A stretch of 64,000 nucleotides of DNA, taken from the NCBI GenBank assembly GCA_013286045.1, contig JABDGM010000004.1:24580-88579 (forward strand), in the 5' to 3' direction. Both the position numbers and the translations under genes were made by a program. Positions within the stretch are counted from its first letter, which is position 1, and every line of letters starts with the position of its first letter. This DNA is from Planctomycetota bacterium. Lineage in GTDB: Bacteria; Planctomycetota; Planctomycetia; Pirellulales; Lacipirellulaceae. Below are positions 1 through 7,633 of this stretch, one piece after another. The notes below the pieces were generated by a model that did no database searches, was not told the origin of the DNA, and worked only from the letters and a program-made list of their open reading frames with translations.

Positions 1-28
1 AAACCCACCGATCTCAGTTTCACCGAGG

Positions 29-1066
29 TCACGCAGGAAGAGGAGCTTGGCCCAGGCCGTCGGAGTGAATCGGAGCACCGATGGGCGCCGGATTTTCGGT
101 CGCTGTTTCGTCTTCCCGTTCTTGATCTTCATGGCACTTGGTACACCTTTCATCATCTTCGAGGCAGCCAGTGCACACGCGGCGCTGGCAACCTTCGCAA
201 GTTTTGAGACAGGATCGGCAGAATGGTTCTTCACAATCGGCGCAGCTGCCAACGCAACCGGAGCAGTAGCACTCCTCACACCCACCGCAGGGTGTTTCAC
301 ACTCCCCGCAAATGGTTTCCTCACATCGATAGCACGTGTAGCTGTAGTCTTCGCTGACCAACGTGCCGCAGTCAGAGCAGCTCGTCCCGCCCCACAAGCT
401 AAGCTCCACGAAGGGTGATTCAGAGTTGTAGGTACGGAGAATCGACGTCACGAGCATGAAGAAGTCGAACAGCCGGCCAGCCGTAAGAGCTTGCCGAATG
501 GCGGTGTGTCCATCACCCTCACAAAGGACATTGTCCATGACGTGAGGATGCGTCACATTCCGGCGGCTCTCGGCAGGGTGAGGATCTTTGGCAACTACTT
601 CATATGCAGGAGGACCCGTATGAAGCGGCCTGGTCCAGTAGAGCTGGATCTCAAATGGACCGAGGTAAACTCCTTCGAGCTCAATTGGGTCCGTCGTAAC
701 GGACAGTTGTTTAAGTCCTAGGTCTAAGCCGAGTTCCGGGAATTCCCTTTCGAGAGACTGAAGGTCGCTGTAGATATCGTTCGCCGTAAGGACGTGATTA
801 GCACGGTTGCGCGAACGACTCAGCTCTTCACGGATGGCCGTTAAGTGGCTTTCGAGTGAGGGAAGAACGTATACTAAGTCTCGGCACAGTGAGTCTGCCG
901 CCAGATGCCAGCCGCGATATCGTGCTCGCTTGACCAGCTTGGCGAGTTCGCTCACTCGATCCCAGGACATATTGGGCACTTCGACAGTCGGACTACGACC
1001 ACGGCGAGCTAGATGCGAATGGATGGCCATTGCCGCGCGCACGAAGGCCTTTTTAATCATTGGCAT
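29..1066 (-). CDS. E2-like (UBC-fold) protein with C-terminal Cys-rich RING/treble-clef-like tail
   Basis: 345 residues, no named family assigned with certainty. Residues 130-215 read like a ubiquitin-conjugating (E2) core: a strand around LGPFEIQLYW, then THPHVMDNVLCEGDG with a candidate catalytic Cys182 placed as in E2 enzymes after the HP-N/H-V loop, then a helix ending in ILRTYN. Residues 230-311 hold about 20 cysteines in CxxC and CxxxC spacings, like tandem treble-clef, RING or B-box zinc sites, so this could be a fused E2-E3. The N-terminal 110 residues are helical and unrecognised. A GGAG lies 8 bases before the ATG. It is the last complete gene of a minus-strand operon after the beta-grasp protein; a possible GTG at 23 could open a further gene past the edge. 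The E2 call rests on motif reading and activity is inference. Confidence 0.6.
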   Translation of the reverse strand: MPMIKKAFVRAAMAIHSHLARRGRSPTVEVPNMSWDRVSELAKLVKRARYRGWHLAADSLCRDLVYVLPSLESHLTAIREELSRSRNRANHVLTANDIYSDLQSLEREFPELGLDLGLKQLSVTTDPIELEGVYLGPFEIQLYWTRPLHTGPPAYEVVAKDPHPAESRRNVTHPHVMDNVLCEGDGHTAIRQALTAGRLFDFFMLVTSILRTYNSESPFVELSLWGGTSCSDCGTLVSEDYSYTCYRCEETICGECETPCGGCEECYCSGCVGSCADCEEPFCRSCLKTCEGCQRRVCTGCLEDDERCTKCHEDQEREDETATENPAPIGAPIHSDGLGQAPLPA

Positions 1067-1148
1067 AGGAAGAACTCCGGCGCATGAAAAAGCAGGCTGC
1101 CAGTCGAAACCAGCAGCCTGCTAAGAGTGTAAGATTGTTCGCTCTGGC

Positions 1149-1391
1149 CTAGGCGGCCAGCAGCAATGAAGCGTTCGCCCCTTCGATTTTAGTTGGCGTC
1201 ATCGAAACACGATTCCCTTCCTGAAGCACTTGGTCACGCGCTGCGGGGCGAGAGTCCACGCGAATGAGATAGTTTGATGCCTTTGCGCCGTGCATCTTCG
1301 AATCGGAGAGCTGACCTAATGTGGTTCCTTCTTCGAGCTCGACGTAGTCTGCGAAACCGCCACCGTCGTTGTTAATAAAAAGGACCTTCAT
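1149..1391 (-). CDS. ThiS/MoaD/ubiquitin-like beta-grasp protein
   Basis: 80 residues from the ATG at 1391, chosen over an upstream start because AAGGA lies about 7 bases before it. The pattern fits a beta-grasp fold of the ThiS/MoaD/ubiquitin kind: first strand KVLFIN, a [11 protein letters not shown] turn and helix, then YLIRVD, and a closing [14 protein letters not shown] strand. The C-terminus is [10 protein letters not shown], not the exposed Gly-Gly of a conjugated modifier, so it may act unconjugated or need trimming. It sits between a DUF932 gene and the E2-like gene on the same strand, and that pairing is the main reason to suspect a modifier role. It could instead be a sulphur carrier or a plain protein partner. 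Confidence 0.6.
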   Translation of the reverse strand: MKVLFINNDGGGFADYVELEEGTTLGQLSDSKMHGAKASNYLIRVDSRPAARDQVLQEGNRVSMTPTKIEGANASLLLAA

Positions 1392-1469
1392 ACGTAATTC
1401 CTTCCATTGGGAAAGTTTTTGAGATGTAAGTGGATGAGCGCCACGCCGTGTCAACCGGCACCTGAGACA

Positions 1470-2204
1470 CTACACAGCTAGGCCGCACACGGAATCCAGA
1501 AGTCCGTGCAGAGCTTGGGATCTACTGGGCAGAGCGGCTAGATTCCGTCCCTTCCAGATTTCCGTCATCGCATTGTGAAATCGCCACAGTGTTTTCGCTT
1601 CGGCGAATTCCTCATGCGACGGTTTACGCCATTCTTCAAGTACAGCGGGCACTTGTGTTACGGGCAACACGTTTGCATCGACGGCCCGAATGACGAGGTC
1701 GTGTGCAGCTGGATCCGAGATCTCTGTGTCCTTGTAATGGCGAATCCGTTCATCTTGCTTACCGCGCAAATCGGCGAGCCTACCTACCGCCGTGTGCACG
1801 ACGCGTGGCAGGTCTCGCTCAATGAAACGGGTATGACGCCTGGCAATCGTGACCTCGGCGGAAAACGCCAAATTATCACAGACGAACACGGCACTACCTA
1901 AAGCAATGGCCGCCGGAAAGGTTTTGTCGTGCGAGTTACGAAGACCGATCACGAGAGCGTAGTCATCGTGAGTCTCACCGTTCACGACTTCCATCAGACC
2001 AAAGTAGCGCTGGCCGTCGTTCCAAAGTGCATTGGCTTGGTTGGCGACGGTCATCCCGTTGCCAATCAGTGTCGATTCGACCTGTTCGAGTAGCCGGTGG
2101 TGCGGGACTGGCACCCAAGTTTCAGACGGCGGCGGCGTAGCGGCCTGCTCTACAACTTTCCGTTCGACGTGCCGGGCGCCGCAATGCAGGATTAAGTCCA
2201 CCAT
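1470..2204 (-). CDS. DUF932 family protein
   Basis: 244 residues from the ATG at 2204 (GGAG about 11 bases upstream); a TTG at 2219 is a weaker choice. The sequence carries the DUF932 landmarks: YFGLMEV, then VIGLRNSHDKTFPAA, VFVCDNLAFS, RRHT, EEWRKPSHEEF and LWRFHNAMTE. DUF932 proteins are common on plasmids and phages and their biochemical role is not settled. Here it lies between a lipoprotein gene (43-59 bases upstream) and the beta-grasp gene (78 bases downstream), all on the minus strand, so it is probably co-transcribed with them. I infer no function beyond membership of this cassette. Confidence 0.85.
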   Translation of the reverse strand: MVDLILHCGARHVERKVVEQAATPPPSETWVPVPHHRLLEQVESTLIGNGMTVANQANALWNDGQRYFGLMEVVNGETHDDYALVIGLRNSHDKTFPAAIALGSAVFVCDNLAFSAEVTIARRHTRFIERDLPRVVHTAVGRLADLRGKQDERIRHYKDTEISDPAAHDLVIRAVDANVLPVTQVPAVLEEWRKPSHEEFAEAKTLWRFHNAMTEIWKGRNLAALPSRSQALHGLLDSVCGLAV

Positions 2205-2262
2205 ATATATTGTCTCCAAAAGTGCTTTTGAGGGGATTTCGACAAACGGTCAGATAAACTGC

Positions 2263-2733
2263 TTAATTCGGCTCGGCCCGAATATGACGTACCGGAGACC
2301 GAGAATTTTCAGCTAAGAAGTCGAGCTCGTCGCTCAGGACTCGGTTGAGTACGAGTTCCTGAAATTCCGGCTGCGGATCGCGATGCTCAGCCGAGAAAAG
2401 AACTAGCCAGCAGAAGGCAAGCAGGACTGCCACAAGTGCGCAACCCCCTGCAAGTTGGATGAGAGAGACGAGCATCGACTCCGTTCGTCGATCGCCAGCA
2501 ATCTCACGGCGTTCGGCTTCGAGTTTATCCCATCCCGTGTCGAGCCGGCCCCGCTCGGTTTGAAGGTCATGGTGGACACCAATGATGTCTTTGTGAGCTT
2601 GCGCGTCTGCCTCGACGACCTTTGCCATGGAAGTGTTTTGCTGAGCCTGCCGATCGGCTGCTTCGCGGGCGATTCGCGTAGCAGAGTCGTCACACCCGGT
2701 CATCAAGATCAGTAGGATCGGGATTGATTGCAT
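2263..2733 (-). CDS. lipoprotein with coiled coil and C-terminal membrane helix
   Basis: 156 residues from the ATG at 2733. The frame is open upstream to 2862, but starting at 2733 gives a short signal ending in a lipobox, LMTGC with Cys14. After the Cys comes a charged region rich in A, E, R and Q (about residues 18-85) that looks like a coiled coil, then a membrane helix (MLVSLIQLAGGCALVAVLLA) and a cytoplasm- or periplasm-facing tail. Its first 44 bases overlap the end of the upstream small membrane protein gene in another frame, which explains the lack of a clear ribosome site and suggests translational coupling. Family not recognised. It may anchor the DUF932/beta-grasp/E2-like proteins at the membrane, which is inference. 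Confidence 0.6.
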   Translation of the reverse strand: MQSIPILLILMTGCDDSATRIAREAADRQAQQNTSMAKVVEADAQAHKDIIGVHHDLQTERGRLDTGWDKLEAERREIAGDRRTESMLVSLIQLAGGCALVAVLLAFCWLVLFSAEHRDPQPEFQELVLNRVLSDELDFLAENSRSPVRHIRAEPN

Positions 2734-2881
2734 CAGGTCTTTTTGCTGCACGGTTTCTCCAGCGTGAGAGTAAAATGTGAAGTAACTTCTCGAGTGCGCG
2801 GCGCAGACGGATCTCACGTCCGAGTGCGAACACGGAAGCAAGAAGCCCAATTGCGAGCGCAATGGCGGCGAACATGATCAT
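2690..2881 (-). CDS. small single-span membrane protein
   Basis: 63 residues, starting with MIMFAAIALAIGLLASVFAL, a clear membrane helix, followed by a basic stretch (REIRLRRALEKLL) and a polar tail. A strong ribosome site, GAGGAG, lies 6 bases before the ATG. It is the first gene of the minus-strand operon and its 3' end overlaps the lipoprotein start. The layout, a tiny membrane protein overlapping a lipoprotein gene in another frame, superficially resembles phage spanin pairs, but the lipoprotein has its own second membrane helix, unlike Rz1. Family not recognised. Confidence 0.5.
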   Translation of the reverse strand: MIMFAAIALAIGLLASVFALGREIRLRRALEKLLHILLSRWRNRAAKRPDAINPDPTDLDDRV

Positions 2882-3117
2882 CAGAAACTCCTCTACTGTT
2901 TGAGAGGTAAGATGTGGGCAGCTGCGATCAGAAGCTTCGGTTAGGCAACCGATACTGCTCGGTGCTTGACGATGTGCGGTTCGCTACGCGCGAACCGAGT
3001 CATGCCGTTGTTACGGGAAAACGGGTGAATTTCGAAGTAGCGATGGCCGAATTCTATGCGGGGCACAACGTTTTCGTTGAGCGGAGTTGCGACGCTGCCT
3101 GGAACAACATGTCAAAC

Positions 3118-4053
3118 CTAATTAAATCCTGGAAATTCGACATCGTACCTGGATGATAAAACTCCACGTGTTCTGCTGACATTCGACATCGCACTCTGCA
3201 ACTGTTGCCCTATTGATTTCTGCTCGTTTATGACGCTCAGTGGCAAGCCTAAAGTGTCACCGGATGCGATTCGAGCCAGGCCCTCGACCAGATACTCGGG
3301 ACTTGAAGTTTGCCTCTTGCACGAAATCATCCTTTTTAACGCGTCTGATAAGTCTTGTATGCAGATGATTGCGTCTTGGTCCACGCCTGCAGCTGGCAAT
3401 TCGTCAATCGCCGCGACCACAGATTCGAGTAACCCGATCACTTCGTCATCTCTGGAACCCTGATTAACCGTTGACGCTCGTGTAAAGATTCCTCGTGCGG
3501 CGCACCAATAGTTGTACGTGTTTCTTGCCCGATCGGATTGTAGCGCGTTGCCTTCCCGCAAATCACCATGCGAAACATCGGGCTGAAGGCCATCTGCTGG
3601 AATTCTGTTTTGGTTAACCCAGGTAGGAATAATCGCACTAAGAATTAGCGCAAGCCAGAGGCCGGCGTAGAGTTTTCCTTTCAGGGGCAACCGAATCCAA
3701 TCGCGGAGATTCGCAGAATAGTCAAGCGAGGAGCTTGGCGGCTTCTTTGGGGGCGACATGTCGCGCTCATGCACGGCCGCGGTACTATCGTCTTGGCTCT
3801 TTTCCGCGTGCTCTTCCGAGCAACGATGGCTAGCTTGTGCTCCAAGGCTGGCTACATCCGACGAAACACTTCCATGTGACGAACCATCTGCGAAAAGCCC
3901 TCTAGCATCTGCCGCTTTATGCCAGTCCGTCCTGTCCGCTCGGCGGACCATATCTTTGGGCTTGAGTCGACCAGAATCCGCAATTTGCTTTAGATCTGCC
4001 GAAGATAGCGGGCCGACTTCGCGCCCATCGGCTAAGTAATACCACTGCGTCAT
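3118..4053 (-). CDS. GYF_2 (DUF4339) domain membrane protein
   Basis: 311 residues from the ATG at 4053 (AAGGA 8 bases upstream), preferred to the longer frame from 4101. Residues 1-53 (MTQWYYLADG...VGPLSSADLK...WHKA) are a typical GYF_2 domain, a short fold thought to bind partner peptides. A polar linker follows, with a membrane helix near residue 125 (LYAGLWLALILSAIIP) and an extracytoplasmic C-terminal region with few landmarks. It is divergent from the XRE regulator, whose palindrome lies about 70 bases away, and it is on the same strand as the E2-like operon 236 bases downstream. Whether it belongs to that system is unknown. Confidence 0.65.
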   Translation of the reverse strand: MTQWYYLADGREVGPLSSADLKQIADSGRLKPKDMVRRADRTDWHKAADARGLFADGSSHGSVSSDVASLGAQASHRCSEEHAEKSQDDSTAAVHERDMSPPKKPPSSSLDYSANLRDWIRLPLKGKLYAGLWLALILSAIIPTWVNQNRIPADGLQPDVSHGDLREGNALQSDRARNTYNYWCAARGIFTRASTVNQGSRDDEVIGLLESVVAAIDELPAAGVDQDAIICIQDLSDALKRMISCKRQTSSPEYLVEGLARIASGDTLGLPLSVINEQKSIGQQLQSAMSNVSRTRGVLSSRYDVEFPGFN

Positions 4054-4124
4054 AACCGGGTCCTTTGTAGGTGGGTCGAAGGCGAATTCAGGAATGACCA
4101 CTATAGTTGGAAGACGCTCGGCAT

Positions 4125-4142
4125 TGCAAACTTTAGTTTGCA
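4125..4142. promoter_or_regulatory. palindrome beside XRE regulator start
   Basis: A perfect 7-4-7 inverted repeat, TGCAAAC-ttta-GTTTGCA, ends 3 bases before the ATG of the XRE gene. It lies in the divergent space shared with the GYF_2 gene. A dyad of this size next to a Cro/CI-type gene is most simply its operator. There is no room for a ribosome site between it and the ATG, so the regulator may be translated from a leaderless transcript. Confidence 0.5.
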
Positions 4143-4145
4143 GAC

Positions 4146-4352
4146 ATGAACGTGGGAGATGAACTATTTAAAGCACGGAAGGCGGCCGGACTGACGCAAG
4201 AAGAGCTCGCGTTCAAAGCCAATGTATCTCGCAATTACATCAGCCTGCTCGAGCGAAACGAGAAGTCTCCGACTGTGCAGATGCTACTCAGGCTCTGTAA
4301 ATCGCTCGGCATACGCGCGTCGACCATCGTTGCCAGGATCGAGCGGAGCTAG
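4146..4352 (+). CDS. XRE-family (Cro/CI-type) DNA-binding regulator
   Basis: 68 residues, nearly all one helix-turn-helix domain: FKARKAAGLTQEELAFKANVSRNYISLLERNEKSPTVQMLLRLCKSLGI. The recognition helix is around VSRNYISLLE. There is no sensor domain, so it is a minimal repressor or activator of the kind found with phages, restriction systems and mobile elements. No Shine-Dalgarno sequence is visible. The palindrome just upstream suggests self-regulation and possibly control of the divergent GYF_2 gene. Confidence 0.85.
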   Translation: MNVGDELFKARKAAGLTQEELAFKANVSRNYISLLERNEKSPTVQMLLRLCKSLGIRASTIVARIERS

Positions 4353-5301
4353 TTGAATTAACCACCTTAACCGCGTGGCAGGGCACGCTTTCCCAATCTG
4401 AGTTCTGATGTGCATCGGCCGCTTGACGGTCATGGAGCAGGCTGATTTATTAGGCGCGCGAGGTGATGCAATGCTGTTGGGTTAGAATTCCACGTCAGCG
4501 AGTCGGACTAGAATAACTCGGGCGAGGCAGTAAATTCGCAACTCACGATTGCAATATAGATCCTGATTGCCGTGTAATGAGAAATGAACAAAAACTCGGC
4601 GAACGCGTTCATTGGCAACGACAGCGTCGTCTACCCCAAACCCATCCCATGGATCGAATCGAAGTGTGGAAATGCTAAGCTACCAATCAATTATTGCGCA
4701 CTTTGCGATTCGATTTAGCTGTAGCTCGACCGGTCAATTAGACAACAGCGTGCAACAGTCGTTACTAAACATTGACCGCCGGATATGCCCGTCCGATCGA
4801 GGGTCATTCACAGCTGTAAATAAATGCGGTTTCGTGAGCCGTCTGTCCCCGAGTGGTTGCCTTGAGCGCTTCGACGAATCCCGCCATCGTGAGATAGCAA
4901 CGTTTCCACTCTTGAGCAGCGTGCCGCATCTGCGACACATAATCTAACTAGGTTTACTTCGCCAGATTGTCGCTACCGCGCTGCCGATATGCTGCTAAGC
5001 CGCCGGGCTATCACGGAATCTCAATTTCATACTACACAAGAAAACTGGAGGCGGCGGGAATCGAACCTTCCGCGATTCTCGACGCAACCGACAACGGCGT
5101 ATGCAATTGCGAAAACTGCCATCAGTGCCGCGCTGCACTGGCGCTGCACTTTAATTGCTTCAAGAGTCACTTTCTGGCATCGCTTGACGTTGATTTGCAA
5201 AAGGTGATTGAAACGTGGGACTGTCTTTCGAAGGAGATTCGGGCAGCGACAGGGGCCTTATGCAGATAAGACCCCAGCCAATCCCGCGCTGCAGGTTCAG
5301 G
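4353..5301. other. noncoding stretch with a tmRNA 3'-end scar
   Basis: About 950 bases without a recognisable gene. Open frames at 4612-4947 and 4967-5269 have unusual composition and no family resemblance; the second begins in sequence that is the complement of a tmRNA 3' end. I see no terminator or promoter I would defend. Base composition is lower in GC than the core genes to the right. The stretch probably marks a junction between imported segments. Confidence 0.5.
5046..5067 (-). repeat. ssrA (tmRNA) 3'-end fragment, probable attachment-site remnant
   Basis: On the minus strand these 22 bases match the usual bacterial tmRNA 3' end: the T-arm GGTTCGATTCCC followed by GCCGCCTCCA. No tmRNA body is present: no 5' acceptor half, no tag open frame and no pseudoknots can be seen on either side, and the match stops just beyond the T-arm. 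Integrative elements often use the 3' end of ssrA as their attachment site, so this is most simply a leftover att copy from an element inserted in ssrA elsewhere or since decayed. Confidence 0.55.
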
Positions 5302-6108
5302 CTAGACCTCAGAAGGTATTTCATCTGTATTCTCTAAGATCGCAGGCGAGGTATTGTTTAACCGAGACTCGATTGATTGGATGAAGCGAATAGAAGCACA
5401 AACGTGATTGTAGATAAGCAAGCTCTCCTCATAGTTGAGGAGGCAGTTATCGTGGGCGAAGCTCTGATTATTTCGTACGTGATTAAACGCCTCAATTGTC
5501 GAGATCGACGACTTCAGAATTCTCTCGGTCATTTGTGACTCTAAGAGCCCCTCGGCGCGGAGAAATTTGATGTACTCGCCGAGTGAGCTATGGACCGGCT
5601 TGTCCTTAGCCACGATAAGACCGTGTTCGGTACATATCGCCCGGATGTATTTCGCGACGAAGGTGTGTAGCCGATCTAATCCCTGCTCCGGCTCATTGTT
5701 CTCGATTGCATCACGAACGGATTTTGCCAAGGCGTCGAAGGTCCGGTCATCCGTAATTGGCTGGATTGCATCAAGTTCGGCCACGGGTGCTTCACTTTGC
5801 AATCGGGCTACAACCTTCCTAGCAAAGGCCACTAAGGCCCCGTCGGGATTCTGAAGCGTCGTGGCGTAGTCAACCATTGCCTCCGTTAGGGCCGCGACAA
5901 TATGATTGGCTTCAACTTCCCAGAATTTGCGCAGTCGATTGGCTTTAGAACAGCTTGCGTATCGATACTTCGGATCGTCAATATCGCGACGCACGGCGTC
6001 TACGATGAATTCACGAAATGTTCGATCCGAAAAATTCAGTACGTACCCTCCTCCCATATCGAAGAGCTTTTCGAGCTGGCGTTTTTCGAGATAAGTCAAG
6101 TCTGCCAT
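5302..6108 (-). CDS. abortive infection family protein (Abi_C C-terminal domain)
   Basis: 268 residues from the ATG at 6108; a start at 6138 is possible but has no better ribosome site. The C-terminal 130 residues carry the Abi_C pattern: FVAKYIRAICTEHGL, KPVHSSLGEYIKFL, then ILKSSISTIEAFNHVRNNQS with FAHDN and a closing helix. The N-terminal part has KANRLRKFWE, also seen in this group. Such proteins are linked with abortive infection, a phage defence in which infected cells stop growth, but the mechanism of this family is not worked out. It lies downstream of the broken helicase on the same strand, which suggests remains of a defence cassette. Confidence 0.75.
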   Translation of the reverse strand: MADLTYLEKRQLEKLFDMGGGYVLNFSDRTFREFIVDAVRRDIDDPKYRYASCSKANRLRKFWEVEANHIVAALTEAMVDYATTLQNPDGALVAFARKVVARLQSEAPVAELDAIQPITDDRTFDALAKSVRDAIENNEPEQGLDRLHTFVAKYIRAICTEHGLIVAKDKPVHSSLGEYIKFLRAEGLLESQMTERILKSSISTIEAFNHVRNNQSFAHDNCLLNYEESLLIYNHVCASIRFIQSIESRLNNTSPAILENTDEIPSEV

Positions 6109-6238
6109 ATAACGGTCCGATTGCTTTTGGACATCCAAGGTGCAGATAGGGTTCGGCTCAAAACTAACACTGCTATTCTAAGTAGTTGATTTGATCTGCC
6201 ACGTCCAACGGTTCGTCCAGCTCTCGGCCCAGCGACTC

Positions 6239-7633
6239 TTATAGATACCAAGTGACAAGCACGCGTTGCTCATCGGGCTTGAGAATAAAATCATAAAGGG
6301 TCGTATCAAAGGCTTGAATGGCTGTTGCGACGTCTTCATACGATTCCGCCAGGACATATCCAGCAATATCCGTCCATGCGACGCCGGCTTTTTTGCGAAG
6401 TGGTAATACCCGGAATTCCGTCCCTCTGTTGAGAACCTCTAAATCTGTAACCTGCGCTCGGAATGTGCGTTCAGCGATTCTCGTCGTTGCTGATGCTTGT
6501 CCTGGAAATTGAGCTTCGACCCAATCTCTGATTGATCTGGCATCTAAGGGATCGTCTCGGGTTGTGGCATAGGAGCTGAGATAATAAGAATTCGCTGTTT
6601 GCTCTGCTTCGCCGCGTGTTAGCCGAACCCCACGTGCAAGCAAGAACGCGGCGACCGGATCTTGAGTTCCCCAGGACAACAATTCCTTAAGCCAGAAGAC
6701 AACCCACGGCAGTCCGAGCGACTCCCACACGTCGAGTGACATCGGTTGTAATTGACCGTCAGAGATACGTTCATACGCATATCCGATCACGCTGCCTATT
6801 CCCCAGCAGCACCGATAGGAAAACCATGTTCCTACGTACCGATGCCAGTCAGCTATTTGACCTGCCGAAGGGTATTGAGTCGCATCATGACCGAGCCACC
6901 ATCTAAGGATCGGCTCCCATGCTTCACGCTCTCCCATATTGAAGCGAGGGATGCCGCCGAGTGCGATGACGACAGACACGACGTAATTGAATTGCTGATC
7001 GCGATCCAAAGTGGCATAATCCTGCCCTTCCGCCATTACTGTTTCGATTTCCGAAAATTCATCAATTAATTGAAATGCAGTCGACGGTGGAAGACCGGTC
7101 CTGTAGATGCGGCGACGGCTATCACGATCTGGGTAAAGCTGGGGTATGGCAGCACCGCGACGGAGAAACGCGGTTTGCTGGTCTACCGCCGCAAGATGTG
7201 ATGCGAAAGATGCGTTCCACAAAGATTGCAAGCGCTCTTCCCAATTTGGGCCCGTCGATAATTCATCAAACTCTACCCTCCCGGCAAGTAGTACTGAATC
7301 AATGGTATCGAGTCCCGAAACGTCAGTCACAACGCCCGTAGCACTACTCACGCTCACACGTTCCAGCCACAACAAGAATTGCTCTAAGTCCGCGCTTCCT
7401 GAATTCAAGCTCCATTGCTGCCAAACGTCCCGTAGAGCTTCCGCGATAGGACTGCGCGGCACAGTCGGTTCGATTTGCATGACTTCAGCTAGAAGCTCGA
7501 AATAACCTCGATTCGCACGATCTGGGTTTGATCTACTCAGAAGGGGTGGGAGGAGTACGAGTGTGCGCCCTTCTGTCGCAACGCCTGGTCGGCCAGCTCG
7601 TCCTGCTAAATTCCGAAATTCGGATGCGCGCAC
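6239..7633 (-). pseudogene. C-terminal remnant of a Ski2-like/HamB-like SF2 helicase
   Basis: The frame opens at a GTG and reads EFRNLAGRAGRPG within the first 17 residues; this is helicase motif VI, normally found several hundred residues into the protein. Walker A, DExH and the other RecA motifs are absent. What remains (about 450 residues) is the family's long C-terminal helical region. The frame stays open upstream to about 7726 inside the DUF1580 gene, without helicase sequence. So the gene was cut at its motif VI end by a recombination that joined it to the DUF1580 segment. Helicases of this type occur in defence systems such as Hachiman (HamB), and the Abi_C neighbour fits that. It is probably not functional. 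Confidence 0.7.

Noticed and set aside
2263..2881. Phage spanin pair (Rz/Rz1)
   Set aside because: The lipoprotein has a long coiled coil and its own membrane helix and there is no holin or endolysin nearby.
4612..5269. Two open frames of about 100 residues on the + strand
   Set aside because: No recognisable family or ribosome site; the second crosses the complement of a tmRNA 3' end.
5046..5400. A complete tmRNA gene on the minus strand
   Set aside because: Only the T-arm and acceptor 3' strand are present; there is no 5' acceptor half, tag frame or pseudoknot region.
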